In this document: positions 1-8,175 of the stretch, piece after piece
Layout: each line of letters begins with the position of its first letter
How positions within the stretch are numbered: position 1 is the stretch's first letter
Origin: Spirochaetia bacterium UBA6919
GTDB lineage: Bacteria > Spirochaetota > UBA6919
Direction: 5' to 3'
DNA: 64,000 nt
Assembly (NCBI GenBank): GCA_002450905.1
Contig: DKAT01000070.1
Coordinates: 81,628 to 145,627, forward strand
Notes under the pieces: model-generated
Seen by the model: the letters and a program-made list of their open reading frames with translations, nothing else
The model's database searches: none
What the model was told of the DNA's origin: nothing
Made by a program: the position numbers and the translations under genes

Positions 1-1122
1 AGCACAGGTTAGGACAGCGTTTACTGCAGAACGAGCCGCTTTGTATGCATTGGGATAAAGTGGAGTCCCTGAATCTAGACAATAATACCCTGCCTGAACA
101 GGTAATAATTTGGGATGATTATCAGGTCTACGGATAGGAAAGGTGTCTGGATAGATGGGTCGTTTTTCTTTTAGTGTAGTACAAACTGTTCTAAGATAAT
201 GTACAAATCTTTTTTCATGGACTGCTAAAATCCATTTCTCTTCATATTCTCTGGGACTTACGATAGATATACCTCCTACTGAATCAATTACTTCCCGTAT
301 AGTATCTACCCGAACCGGCTTTTCAAAATATCCTCTTTCCTTGATATGATGAATTTCATGTTTAGCAGTGAAAACACACACCATGCTTGAAATCGATTGT
401 GACTTTGATAATTTTATTTGTTTACTTGAAATGGACTTCACATATCGAAAGGGGTGGAATGGGATGGGGTCTTCCTGAAATGATTCAATGACGTGCTGGG
501 TATACTCAGGAGTAACTGATTTTGCAAACCGTGTTTTGAATATAAGTTGAATGGTATTCTTAGCATCATCTGCACTAAGGGTATTGGATATTCCCAAACC
601 ATCGTATAGGAGATAGGCAGTGGATGGAGGGTTACCTGTTGGTGTGGAATAGGCTGGATTATTGATGATACGCACCCCATGTTGTTCATAGAACTGGATT
701 CGTAGTTTAGCTAATTTTAATTCCTCTGGATTAGGTGTTAGTTCTGGTGTATCGGGTTGTACTTCCAGATATATACCCTTAACAGACAGGCTCTTGCAGT
801 ACTCACTGATCGATTCATAAAGGGCTGATCCAACACCACGACCCTTTAAACCCTCTCGTGTAGCAATAAAATCAAGAAAACATACATTCTCTTGAGGATA
901 GTAGATAAGAAGAGCAAATCCATCCACTCTACTCATGGCTCCTTCAGCAACAAAAAGAATAGAGCAATATTGGTTTGTTATTGGATCAATAATGAGTGAT
1001 GGAATTTTATCAGAATATCCTTCCAGATATGGAAAATTATATTTAAAAATCTCTTGTATTTGTTTCATTCTATCTTTTGAGAGAAGAGTTCCAGTATCCC
1101 TCAGGATTCGTATTCTAATCAT
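1..1122 (-). CDS. GNAT acetyltransferase fused to a histone deacetylase-type (acetylpolyamine amidohydrolase) domain, 3' end outside window
   Basis: The frame is open from an ATG at 1122 to position 1 (374 codons) and runs off the left edge. Residues 1 to about 200 look like a GNAT acetyltransferase: FLDFIATREGLKGRGVG carries the acetyl-CoA binding R-G-x-G turn, followed by ALYESI and a YLEV strand. From about residue 250 the sequence turns into the start of a class II histone deacetylase/acetylpolyamine amidohydrolase domain, with MVCVFTAKHEIHH, WILAVHEKRFVHYL, PDTFPIRRP, then GYYCLDSGTPLYPNAYKAARSAV. The zinc site and the PPGHH motif of the family would lie beyond the edge, so activity cannot be judged. 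Known members of the deacetylase family remove acetyl groups from polyamines or protein lysines; an acetyltransferase on the same chain is unusual. It stands alone on this strand, with typA further upstream. Confidence 0.8.
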   Translation of the reverse strand, partial: MIRIRILRDTGTLLSKDRMKQIQEIFKYNFPYLEGYSDKIPSLIIDPITNQYCSILFVAEGAMSRVDGFALLIYYPQENVCFLDFIATREGLKGRGVGSALYESISEYCKSLSVKGIYLEVQPDTPELTPNPEELKLAKLRIQFYEQHGVRIINNPAYSTPTGNPPSTAYLLYDGLGISNTLSADDAKNTIQLIFKTRFAKSVTPEYTQHVIESFQEDPIPFHPFRYVKSISSKQIKLSKSQSISSMVCVFTAKHEIHHIKERGYFEKPVRVDTIREVIDSVGGISIVSPREYEEKWILAVHEKRFVHYLRTVCTTLKEKRPIYPDTFPIRRPDNHPKLLPVQAGYYCLDSGTPLYPNAYKAARSAVNAVLTCA

Positions 1123-1244
1123 ATAGGCTCCATTTTGTTGGAAAATAAAACATTATTATATTGAATGTCAAGAAAAATATTTTTATCCGGGGTGGTGATT
1201 TCGGATCGGGGTTTCGAGAATCTTGAGGGGGTTTGGGAAATGTT

Positions 1245-1472
1245 TTAATCTGTATTAAAATAATTTAGTTGTTCCTGAGATATTTCTTTCCACGCTGACC
1301 TTGGAACTCCATATTCAGTTTCTGCTTGTTCCAATGTGATTTCCAAGGTATCTTGCAAGTGGTCAGCAATACTTATTCCACTCTTTTCAGGATATACAAA
1401 TAAATAATATCCGACACCTTCTTCTTGTTTAAGGATAAGTGTTAATTTAACTTCTGCAATAAGTGGCTTCAT
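1245..1472 (-). CDS. Small conserved-looking hypothetical protein (75 aa)
   Basis: I do not recognise this protein. It starts MKPLIAEVKLTLILKQEEG and reads as one compact alpha/beta domain with an acidic C-terminal half and no signal peptide, membrane segment or cysteine. It follows typA on the same strand after 78 bp and could be cotranscribed with it. Codon use and composition look like a real gene, but the ORF is short, so it remains a prediction. Confidence 0.5.
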   Translation of the reverse strand: MKPLIAEVKLTLILKQEEGVGYYLFVYPEKSGISIADHLQDTLEITLEQAETEYGVPRSAWKEISQEQLNYFNTD

Positions 1473-1550
1473 ACAATCTCAGAGGTTCAATAATCTCATT
1501 GGCGTTTTCTGATATCATTTTTAAAGAAAAGTTATTATTTATCTCTTTAT

Positions 1551-3359
1551 CTATTCTTTCTTTGACTGGCGTTTACGATCCGTTTCCTTGAGAAATTTTT
1601 TACGTAACCGGATATTTTGTGGGGTGATTTCCACATATTCATCGTCCTGGATATACTCTAATGCCTTTTCAAGAGTCATTTTAAGGGGTGGTACAAGACG
1701 TATTGCCTCATCAGATCCTGATGCACGGACGTTTGTTAATTTCTTTTCCTTTATAGGATTTACCGTTAAGTCTGAACCCTTGTTGTGTTCCCCGATGATC
1801 ATTCCCTCATATACTTCAGTAGCCGGATCAATGAAGAGTGGTCCACGCTCCTGGAGATTCCATAGAGAATAGGCAGTGGCTACACCACCCTCTGCGGATA
1901 TAAGGGATCCTACACTTCTCTTATCTATTTTGCCTTTGTAAGGAGCATAGTGATCAAATGAGTGATACATAGTGCCTTCACCACGTGTTAATATGATGAA
2001 TGTTGATCTGAATCCAAGAATACCCCGTGTTGGGATTAAAAATTCCATTATGGTATTCCCTTTATCAGAGGACATACTCTTTAATTCTGCTTTACGAGGG
2101 GATAAGGCTTCAATAACTTTACCTGATATTTCATCTGGAACCGTAATAACAACCTGTTCAACGGGTTCATGATTTTTTCCATCGATTTCCTGTAAAATGA
2201 CTTTTGGCTGTGAGACTTGCAATTCAAATCCTTCACGTCGCATATTTTCTATCAGAATAGCTAAGTGCATTTCTCCTCGTCCGTATACCTTGAATACATC
2301 AGCATTTTCAACTGTTTCCACGTTAAGACCTACGTTGGTTTCAAGCTCACGAAAGAGTCTTTGCCGGATATGTCGACTGGTAACAAAATTTCCCTCACGA
2401 CCAGCAAAGGGGGAATTATTTACCATAAAATCCATAGCAAGGGCGGGTGGATCTACTTTTATTGCTGGAAGAACTTCAGCAGATTCATTTGTAGATATCG
2501 TTTCTCCCACATAGACATAAGGTAGTCCTGCTATAGCTACAATATCACCTGCAATGACTTCATCAACCTCTCGTCGTTCCATACCATGAAATGTAAAGAC
2601 ATTTGTAATTTTACCAGTTCGTTTATGACCTTCTAGATCAAATATAAAAACATTTTCCCCAGATTTCACCTTTCCTTCATATATTCTACCGATAGCTATG
2701 CGTCCTTTAAAGTTATCATAGGTTAATGTAGCGGGTTGCATTCTGAAATCCTTTTCTGTATCAGAGATTGATATGGGGACATGCTCGATAATAAAGTCCA
2801 GTAGGGGAATAATATCCTTTTTCTCGTCGTTCAGATCTTTATATGCAATTCCTTCTCTCGCAATGGCATAGATATACGGGAAATCTAATTGCTCATCTGT
2901 GGCACCCAGTTTATCCATCAGCTCAAAGATTTGGTCTACAACAACCGCTGGTTTTGCCTGTGGACGATCCATTTTATTTAATACAACAAGAATTGGCAAG
3001 CCCAAAGCAATGGATTTTGATAACACAAACTTCGTCTGGGGCATGGGACCTTCATAAGCATCGACAACGAGGATGACTGCATCAACCATTCTTAAAATAC
3101 GCTCTACTTCCGATCCAAAATCAGCGTGACCTGGGGTATCGACAATATTAATTTTTGTGTTATTATAGGTGATGGCGGCATTTTTAGCGTAAATTGTAAT
3201 ACCACGCTCTTTTTCCTGATCATCACTGTCCATCATACGGACTTCTAATTCCTTGTGTTCTGAAAAAACTTTACCAGCCTTCAAAAGGGCATCAACGAGG
3301 GTGGTTTTCCCGTGGTCAACGTGGGCTATGATAGCTATATTTCGGATTTCCTGTTTCAT
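1551..3359 (-). CDS. typA: Ribosome-associated translational GTPase TypA/BipA
   Basis: This is a full-length (602 aa) member of the BipA family of EF-G-like GTPases, which bind the 70S ribosome and help 50S assembly and stress adaptation. The N-terminus contains all G motifs: P-loop AHVDHGKT, RGITI switch I, DTPGH, and NKMD. It continues with the beta-barrel domain II, the EF-G-like domains, and the BipA-specific C-terminal part with TRGILGFRS and GEHNKGSDLTVNP. The frame extends four codons upstream to a TTG, but the ATG at 3359 begins the usual MKQEIRNIAIIAHVDHG and has a GAGAG stretch in front, so I chose it. About 160 bp of AT-rich sequence separates it from the divergent-looking spacer upstream. 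Confidence 0.97.
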   Translation of the reverse strand: MKQEIRNIAIIAHVDHGKTTLVDALLKAGKVFSEHKELEVRMMDSDDQEKERGITIYAKNAAITYNNTKINIVDTPGHADFGSEVERILRMVDAVILVVDAYEGPMPQTKFVLSKSIALGLPILVVLNKMDRPQAKPAVVVDQIFELMDKLGATDEQLDFPYIYAIAREGIAYKDLNDEKKDIIPLLDFIIEHVPISISDTEKDFRMQPATLTYDNFKGRIAIGRIYEGKVKSGENVFIFDLEGHKRTGKITNVFTFHGMERREVDEVIAGDIVAIAGLPYVYVGETISTNESAEVLPAIKVDPPALAMDFMVNNSPFAGREGNFVTSRHIRQRLFRELETNVGLNVETVENADVFKVYGRGEMHLAILIENMRREGFELQVSQPKVILQEIDGKNHEPVEQVVITVPDEISGKVIEALSPRKAELKSMSSDKGNTIMEFLIPTRGILGFRSTFIILTRGEGTMYHSFDHYAPYKGKIDKRSVGSLISAEGGVATAYSLWNLQERGPLFIDPATEVYEGMIIGEHNKGSDLTVNPIKEKKLTNVRASGSDEAIRLVPPLKMTLEKALEYIQDDEYVEITPQNIRLRKKFLKETDRKRQSKKE

Positions 3360-3549
3360 ATCAACTCTCAAGTGAATATATATTTATTTGATTATATCTT
3401 TTATAAATATTCAAATATCAATTCATAATTATTTTATATTAAATGGGAGGGAAATATAATGTTTTTTTTTAGATAGGGGAAAATAATTTTAATAAATCGA
3501 TTTTATGGGAATATTTATACGTCATTGAATGTATTGGCGGAACTATTTT

Positions 3550-3960
3550 TTAAGCACTTTTATCTGGATTTTCTGGTACCATATAAGGATTCCAGGCGAT
3601 CTCCCAGGGATGTCCATCCAGATCTGAGAAATATCCAGAATAACCACCCCAATCAGTATCCATAGGCTGTCTTGTAATTATCCCACCTGAATTTTCTGCC
3701 TGCTTGAGAAGATTATCCACTTCAATTTTACTTGAGACAACCTGAGCCAGGGTTATTCCGCTATATCCTACGTTATCTATTAAATTAGCATCGATACTCA
3801 GAAGATTTCTTGGATATAATGCCAGATTGGAACCTATATTCAATTGGAACAGTGCAAAATCTCCTCCACTGAGATCAGATAGTGACAATCCAAGGACATC
3901 AGAATAAAACCGGATAGCCTTCTTAAGATCACTTACACCCAGAGTAACAATATTAATCAC
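3550..3960 (-). CDS. VOC (glyoxalase/bleomycin resistance/dioxygenase) superfamily protein
   Basis: The protein has the paired beta-alpha-beta-beta-beta modules of the VOC fold: INIVTLGVSDLKKAIRFYSDVLGL at the start, then FALFQL and LALYP, and at the end the typical DLDGHPWEIAWNP. Such proteins bind a metal and act on small molecules, but substrates cannot be told from sequence. I place the start at the GTG at 3960 because AAGGA stands 7 nt upstream and the GTG overlaps the TAA of the preceding gene (GTGATTAA), which suggests translational coupling. An in-frame ATG at 4008 would add 16 residues not expected in this family. Confidence 0.8.
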   Translation of the reverse strand: MINIVTLGVSDLKKAIRFYSDVLGLSLSDLSGGDFALFQLNIGSNLALYPRNLLSIDANLIDNVGYSGITLAQVVSSKIEVDNLLKQAENSGGIITRQPMDTDWGGYSGYFSDLDGHPWEIAWNPYMVPENPDKSA

Positions 3961-4522
3961 CCTGAAATCCTTTATCAATATAGAATGATTGGGAAAAATC
4001 CTTTTCATCTCGGAGGGAGAATACCACGTATTTATGGGCTATAAATTTGGCAAAGGTATAGACCACAAGATCATAGTGAACAAGGGAGGAGTAGGGGGGA
4101 GATGAGCTCAATCTATCATTTATCTTTAAATATATTCTGCTGATATGATGGATTTTTTTGGGGGAAAGGAGCATACCATTGGAATATATTTTTAATCTGT
4201 TTTGGGAGCGTTCAGGCTTATTTATATATAAAACTGGGATATAGACATTGTTATCGGATCCATATTTCTTTTGACGGATAAAAAAATCTCTCATCATTAA
4301 TATGGATTCATTAAAATTATTCAATTGCACTTTCTTATTATCTTTCATATAATAAGACAGGATATCTTTCTTCCATTGGATGAAACCATAATAATTTCTA
4401 AAGATGGATACAAAAAAACCCGGATCCTTTAAATAATTGGTATTTTGGGCAGAATTATTTTGACTTATATTAAAATTACTTAGAATGATAAATATACTGA
4501 AAATGACGAAATATTTTTTCAT
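3953..4522 (-). CDS. Exported hypothetical protein (189 aa)
   Basis: The chosen ATG at 4522 is preceded by a strong GGGGGGAG ribosome binding site and opens a clear Sec signal peptide (MKKYFVIFSIFIILSNFNIS). The frame extends further upstream, but that part is hydrophobic and has no binding site. The mature part is basic and rich in tyrosine, with no motif I recognise. It probably sits in the periplasm. Its stop codon overlaps the GTG of the VOC gene, so the two are likely one operon. Confidence 0.6.
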   Translation of the reverse strand: MKKYFVIFSIFIILSNFNISQNNSAQNTNYLKDPGFFVSIFRNYYGFIQWKKDILSYYMKDNKKVQLNNFNESILMMRDFFIRQKKYGSDNNVYIPVLYINKPERSQNRLKIYSNGMLLSPKKIHHISRIYLKINDRLSSSPPYSSLVHYDLVVYTFAKFIAHKYVVFSLRDEKDFSQSFYIDKGFQGD

Positions 4523-4710
4523 CTCCCCCCCAGAGATACTTATCTTTCTCGTCATGTCAGAAAAAAAAATTAGAAAAAACAATGATTTATGGTAATATTA
4601 TTCTAATTTCTTGTTATGAAAGAATATTTTATATAATTTATTTAATGGAATGACTAAGTTTTTTAAATTGATCTATACTGATAATTTTTGAAATCTGAAA
4701 TCCTTTGAAA

Positions 4711-4736
4711 CATGGTTCGAGAGCCTCACCATGACA
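4711..4736 (+). repeat. REP-like palindrome at the pseudogene breakpoint
   Basis: This copy reads CATGGT-TCGAG-AGC-CTC-ACCATG and can fold into a hairpin. Its core TTCGAGAGCCTCA is the same as in six more copies between 6821 and 8500. It forms the junction between non-coding sequence and the truncated kinase pseudogene. Confidence 0.75.
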
Positions 4737-5877
4737 GTTTTGATATTAATGCAACGATTAACGGGGAGGTGGTTGAAATTAGTGTTGAGGATACTGGGAT
4801 TGGTATTGCTGGAGATAAATTGGATGTTATATTTCAATCATTTCGCCAGGAAGATTCTGGAATAGTCAGGACTTTTGGAGGAACGGGTCTTGGATTAACT
4901 ATTAGTAAAACCCTTATAGAACTTCATGGAGGTACAATCGCTGTTCATTCCACTAAAGGACTGGGTTCTCAATTTAATTTTACCACACCCAAAGCGGATA
5001 TTGCCCATGAATCGGTCATCATTGACCAGCCCATAGCTATGATAACAAATAATCTATCCTTAGAAAGTTCTCTGGAAGGATCAAATATCCAATCTATTCA
5101 AGGGAAACGGGGAAGGATTCTTGCTGTGGATGATGATCCTGTAATTCTCCATGTTCTGGTAAATTATCTTACTTAGAGAAATATTCCGTACAAACGGCGA
5201 ATAATGGGCAGATTGCACTGGATATGATTAAAAATCAGTCCTTTGACATGGTGTTCCTAGATATTATGATGCCAATAATGAGTGGGTATGAGGTTTATAA
5301 ACGCATACGAGAAAAATATTCTCCTGTGGAATTGCCAATTATATTACTAACTGCACGAAATCAGATATCAGATCTTATAAAGGGACTTGAGATAGGTGCT
5401 AATGATTATTTAACAAAGCCCTTTAGTCGGGGTGAGTTTATCGCACGAATGAAAACTCATTTGAGTATTTCCTATTATTATAAACAAATCATAGAATTAA
5501 ACAGGGAATTAAACCAAAATATCAAGGTGAGAAGAAGTGTTACCACAAAAATTCATTCAGGTAAGGTGCAGGGGATACTGGATATTTATCTGGAATAATT
5601 AAATAATATTGTAAAACACTCATCAGCAAAGAATGTTGATATACGGGTTACTTATGAGAATGATATTTTCTCCTTATCAGTAAAGGATGATGGAATTGGT
5701 TTTAATACTGAATCTTTTGTCAAAAAGAATAATTCTTATGGTATGAATATTATTCGTGAATTAGTACAGTAAATGGATAGTGAATATCATTATAATTCCT
5801 CTATTAATCAAGGAACTGAATTTACTATCTCCGTGAAAGATTGTCCATTACCCCCTTCTAATCTTCATTTTATTTAA
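4712..5877 (+). pseudogene. Decayed hybrid histidine kinase (HATPase-REC-HATPase remnant)
   Basis: The three frames together match residues from about 557 to the end of the intact kinase at 27856-30939. The first piece (4712-5176) keeps DTGIGIAGDKLDVIFQSF, GGTGLGLTISKTL and the start of a receiver (ILAVDDDP). A frameshift follows at about 5170, and 5177-5595 continues the receiver with FLDIMMPIMSG and YLTKPFSRGE. About 80 residues present in the intact copy are then missing: TTKIHS joins directly to GKVQGILDIYLE. In-frame stops occur at 5596 and near 5770, yet the frame still ends with NQGTEFTISVKD. The sensor, membrane and histidine domains are absent. The left break falls exactly in a dispersed repeat (4711-4736), so the first residues of the frame are repeat-encoded. 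Confidence 0.88.
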
Positions 5878-5947
5878 ATTAGCTTCTATTCATTGTTTCA
5901 TAAATTATTAAAAAAAAATTAGAAATTTTCACTCCATGTAAACTTTC

Positions 5948-5977
5948 TTGACAGACAATTTTTTTTATTGTTGTAAA
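5948..5977 (+). promoter_or_regulatory. Candidate sigma-70 promoter for the NarL-type regulator
   Basis: A perfect TTGACA at 5948-5953 is followed after about 18 bp by TGTAAA, 26 bp ahead of the ATG at 6003. The -10 match is weak. It lies between the kinase pseudogene and the regulator and would let the regulator be expressed on its own. Confidence 0.45.
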
Positions 5978-6002
5978 TTTCTGATGCTAACAGTATAAAT
6001 CT

Positions 6003-6668
6003 ATGAATAAATTAGTGCCCATAAAATTATCTATTATCGATGACAGCGATAGTTACAGGAATTATTTAAAATCACTTATCCAGGATGATTCCCGTATTCA
6101 CTTATATGGTGAATATAATTCGCCTATTGCATTTATAGCTCAGTTAAATAGCCCGTTTCAACCCGATGTTTGTCTTGTGGATCTTGTTATGCCGGAGATG
6201 TCGGGGTTGGATTGTGCTCAGATCATTAAAACAAAGTGCCCTAAAATTCATGTTATCATTGTCACCAGTTTTCCTACAAAGGAATCCATTGAAATTGCCA
6301 AGATGTTAGGGGCTGGATATATTCAAAAGGGCACTATAGGAGAGAATTTTATGAAACATATCATCACCAATACTCAAATCAAAGATGTGTTCTTTCTTTC
6401 TGTCAGTAAAGAATATGAAGAAAAGCACAAATATTTTATTGACTTCATTCATAAAGTGGGAGCCATTCAAAAAAACGTATCTCTCCTTTCTGAAACACAA
6501 AGAAAAGTCCTTCAAATGCGTAAGGAAAATAAATCTGTTGAAGAAATTGCTGAAATATTAAATACTTCTACAAATACTGTAAAAACTCATATATTTCGTG
6601 CTATGACAAAACTGGATATACCTAATATTCTCGATTATATCCAATTAGATGATAATAATAATCCATAA
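6003..6668 (+). CDS. NarL/FixJ-family response regulator
   Basis: The 221-residue protein has an N-terminal receiver and a C-terminal LuxR-type helix-turn-helix. The receiver keeps the acidic pair D13-D14, the phosphoryl-acceptor D60 in VCLVDLVMPEMSG, the T/S in VTSFP and the lysine in YIQKG. A linker of about 40 residues leads to the DNA-binding domain at about 160-207, with SVEEIAEILNTSTNTVKTH as the helix-turn-helix. Regulators of this class are phosphorylated by histidine kinases and bind promoters as dimers. It lies 125 bp after the broken kinase pseudogene, which suggests its partner has been lost. The intact paralogue at 27856 carries a NarX-like C-terminal kinase module and could be a surviving partner; that is inference. 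Confidence 0.9.
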   Translation: MNKLVPIKLSIIDDSDSYRNYLKSLIQDDSRIHLYGEYNSPIAFIAQLNSPFQPDVCLVDLVMPEMSGLDCAQIIKTKCPKIHVIIVTSFPTKESIEIAKMLGAGYIQKGTIGENFMKHIITNTQIKDVFFLSVSKEYEEKHKYFIDFIHKVGAIQKNVSLLSETQRKVLQMRKENKSVEEIAEILNTSTNTVKTHIFRAMTKLDIPNILDYIQLDDNNNP

Positions 6669-6820
6669 ATATCTGACTGGGAAGGGAACACAACGAATTA
6701 TCATTGATAATCTCCTTTAATTTATTAACATGCAGTTAACTTTCATCCTGCCCTCTTCATGATGGAGAGGGAGTTTCAGGGTGATAGAAGTGGGTAAGTC
6801 TTAGAGTGACACAGGATTGT

Positions 6821-6843
6821 CATGGTGAGGTTCTCGAACCATG
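6821..6843 (-). repeat. REP-like repeat, same type as 4711
   Basis: The sequence CATGGTGAGG-TTCTCGAACCATG is the reverse complement of the copy at 4711-4736 with one change (GGC to GGT in the core). It has the same hairpin arms CATGGT/ACCATG. Confidence 0.75.
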
Positions 6844-6869
6844 TTTGTACAACGCTTGTGTGTGTCCCC

Positions 6870-6893
6870 CTTCGAGAGCCTCAAGGTGACAAT
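6870..6893 (+). repeat. REP-like repeat (TTCGAGAGCCTCAAGGTGAC)
   Basis: This copy shares the TTCGAGAGCCTCA core but ends in AGGTGAC instead of CCATGAC, the second subtype in the window. It lies 26 bp from the previous copy in opposite orientation, so the pair could form a larger stem-loop. Confidence 0.7.
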
Positions 6894-7044
6894 GGAGTAG
6901 CTCTGGGTGTGACGGAGGGAGAAATCAAGCCCTTCGACAGGGAAGGTATTCAATGCCGTGAAGAAAGATATTCAAATAAATGTTCTCCAAATAACGAATA
7001 TTGATTATAATTATCATAACGTTATTGAATAAAGGGGTTTTCTT

Positions 7045-7263
7045 ATGAAAGATTTAAGATTTAAACAGGAGTTGATGGATGAATTTAATGATTTATCAGA
7101 ACAACAAATAAAAGAAGTTTTGGACTATGTTTACTTTGTCAAAGCAAGATTGACACTAGATCCTTCTCAGATGTATTTCTAGACATCCCAGTGGCAGAAG
7201 ATGGAACAGGACGTCAATCAGGATAAATTATCGAATCAGATTACAGGAGATGAGATATTATGA
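7045..7263 (+). pseudogene. Degenerate antitoxin-like gene with in-frame stop, followed by a toxin stub
   Basis: The ATG at 7045 follows AAAGGGG and opens MKDLRFKQELMDEFNDLSE..QQIKEVLDYVYFVKARL, the helical start typical of small antitoxins of the DUF2281/AbrB-like sort. A TAG at 7180-7182 interrupts it. The frame then continues with SQWQKMEQDVNQDKLSNQITGDEIL to a TGA that overlaps the next ATG as ATGA, as in two-gene toxin-antitoxin operons. The downstream frame stops after 14 codons (MRVVANHDDVLKNP), so the toxin is lost. The family name is a weak call; the operon-like overlap and the disruption are seen directly. Confidence 0.55.
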
Positions 7264-7351
7264 GGGTTGTTGCCAATCACGATGATGTGTTAAAAAATCC
7301 GTGATGGGTAGAATTGTCGTCCTTCCCCTGCTCCTGGACAGCCGTGTGCTT

Positions 7352-7378
7352 GTCGCCCTTCGAGAATCTCAGGGTGAG
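7352..7378 (+). repeat. REP-like repeat (CCCTTCGAGAATCTCAGGGTGA)
   Basis: The copy carries the TTCGAGA..CTCAGGGTGA core with one substitution (AAT for AGC/AGCC region). CCCT and AGGG give it short hairpin arms. Confidence 0.65.
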
Positions 7379-7390
7379 GAGGGGGAAAAT

Positions 7391-7412
7391 CCTGAATCAA
7401 GTTCAGGATGAC
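7391..7412. repeat. Palindrome CCTGAA-TCAAG-TTCAGG followed by ATGAC
   Basis: The arms CCTGAA and TTCAGG are perfect and enclose five bases. The ATGAC tail is shared with the TTCGAGAGCCTCAGGATGAC repeats, so it appears to be a relative of the same REP-like group. Confidence 0.6.
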
Positions 7413-7418
7413 AGAGAG

Positions 7419-7440
7419 GGCTGAAGACTCGCCCTACGGA
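7419..7440 (+). repeat. GGCTGAAGACTCGCCCTACGGA element, copy 1
   Basis: This element matches 8532-8553 (GGCTGAAGGCTTGCCATACGGA) at 18 of 22 positions and sits next to a REP-like repeat in both places. Confidence 0.55.
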
Positions 7441-7567
7441 GGATTATGGTTTGGAGGGAAACCCGGATGGGGTTTAAGGTTGGTTTATTTGAAATAGTTT
7501 GTAAATTGTTCATGAATATGTTTAATTATATGTATATCCGTTAAGAATTATCCAACAGGAGGACGAA

Positions 7568-7768
7568 ATGTCTCAGATCCATGAAATCCAGAAGGCTGTA
7601 GAATCTCTATCCGATCAGGATTACAAGGAATTCAGGCAATGGTTTTATGATAAAGAAAATAATCGGTGGGAAGAGCAAATTAAAAGAGACTCTGAATCAG
7701 GGGTTCTCGATTTTTTAATAAAAGAAGTCCGGGAGGAAAAGAAACTGGGGAATCTGAAGGACTTATGA
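7568..7768 (+). CDS. Antitoxin of a RelE/ParE-type toxin-antitoxin pair
   Basis: This 66-residue acidic helical protein has the form of the small antitoxins encoded just ahead of RelE/ParE-type toxins: IHEIQKAVESLSDQDYKEFRQWF, then EEQIKRDSESGVLDFLIKE. An AGGAGG ribosome binding site precedes the ATG. Its stop overlaps the toxin start as ATGA, so the two are translationally coupled. Antitoxins of this kind bind the toxin and repress their own operon; no operator is obvious to the eye. Confidence 0.75.
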   Translation: MSQIHEIQKAVESLSDQDYKEFRQWFYDKENNRWEEQIKRDSESGVLDFLIKEVREEKKLGNLKDL

Positions 7769-8028
7769 GGCACTTCACATCCCGACGATTCTGGAAATGC
7801 TTTAATAATCTTCCTGAACATGTTCAGGAATTGTCAAACAGGAAGTTCAATTTATTGAAGAAGAATCCAAAACATCCTTCCTTACATTTCAAGAAAATAG
7901 GATCACTGTGGTCCGTCAGGGTGGATGATCATTACAGGGCATTAGCGGTTGAAGATGAGGAGGATATGATCTGGGTTTGGATAGGACATCATGATGAATA
8001 CGAAAGATTACTGGCTGCTAGTCGGTGA
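7765..8028 (+). CDS. RelE/ParE-family toxin
   Basis: The 87-residue protein shows the pattern of the RelE/ParE fold: RFWKCFNNLPEHVQELSNRKFNLLKKNPKHPSLHFKKI, then WSVRVDDHYRALAVED, then WVWIGHHDEYERLL at the end. The conserved basic and aromatic residues (R in RVDDHYRAL, H in GHHDEY) are present, so it looks intact. RelE members cleave mRNA on the ribosome and ParE members poison gyrase; sequence alone does not separate them here. It overlaps the antitoxin by 4 bp. The pair sits among REP-like repeats beside a dead toxin-antitoxin remnant. Confidence 0.85.
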   Translation: MRHFTSRRFWKCFNNLPEHVQELSNRKFNLLKKNPKHPSLHFKKIGSLWSVRVDDHYRALAVEDEEDMIWVWIGHHDEYERLLAASR

Positions 8029-8086
8029 TTATGGAATCATCCTTTGAGTGGATCAGGTAGGGGTTTGTTATGGAGAGGTTACAAAC

Positions 8087-8113
8087 TGTCATGGTGAGGC
8101 TCTCGAATCCATG
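8087..8113 (-). repeat. REP-like repeat, CATGGTGAGGCTCTCGAATCCATG type
   Basis: This is the reverse complement type of the 4711 copy with one inserted base (GAATCCATG). It lies 59 bp after the toxin stop. Confidence 0.7.
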
Positions 8114-8122
8114 ACTGGGTGT

Positions 8123-8150
8123 TGTCGCCCTTCGAGAGCCTCAGGGTGAC
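8123..8150 (+). repeat. REP-like repeat (CCCTTCGAGAGCCTCAGGGTGAC)
   Basis: The clearest copy of the second subtype, with arms CCCT and AGGG. With the inverted copy 10 bp upstream it forms a head-to-head pair, as at 6821/6870. Confidence 0.75.
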
Positions 8151-8175
8151 GGGGGCGGGCATAAAGGATTTTAGG

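Larger units (their letters stand above)
6669..7044. other. Gene-free spacer with REP-like repeats
   Basis: I see no supportable gene here. The stretch carries the repeat copies at 6821-6843 and 6870-6893 and a partial copy near 6928 (CCCTTCGACAGGG). The short ORF at 6822-7004 is made of repeat sequence and is rejected. Confidence 0.6.
7264..7567. other. Spacer of dispersed repeats
   Basis: No gene is supportable. The stretch holds a REP-like copy at 7352-7378 (CCCTTCGAGAATCTCAGGGTGA), the palindrome at 7391-7406, and a GGCTGAAGACTCGCCCTACGGA element at 7419-7440 that recurs in altered form at 8532-8553. Confidence 0.6.

Noticed and set aside
438..689. 83-codon minus-strand frame
   Set aside because: It lies out of frame inside the fusion gene at 1-1122 and has no recognisable motif or ribosome binding site.
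935..1126. Open frame of 63 codons on the plus strand
   Set aside because: It is a shadow of the acetyltransferase-deacetylase gene on the minus strand, which has clear family motifs over the same bases.
6822..7004. 60-codon plus-strand frame
   Set aside because: It is translated repeat sequence (TTCGAGAGCC copies) and has no protein-like pattern.
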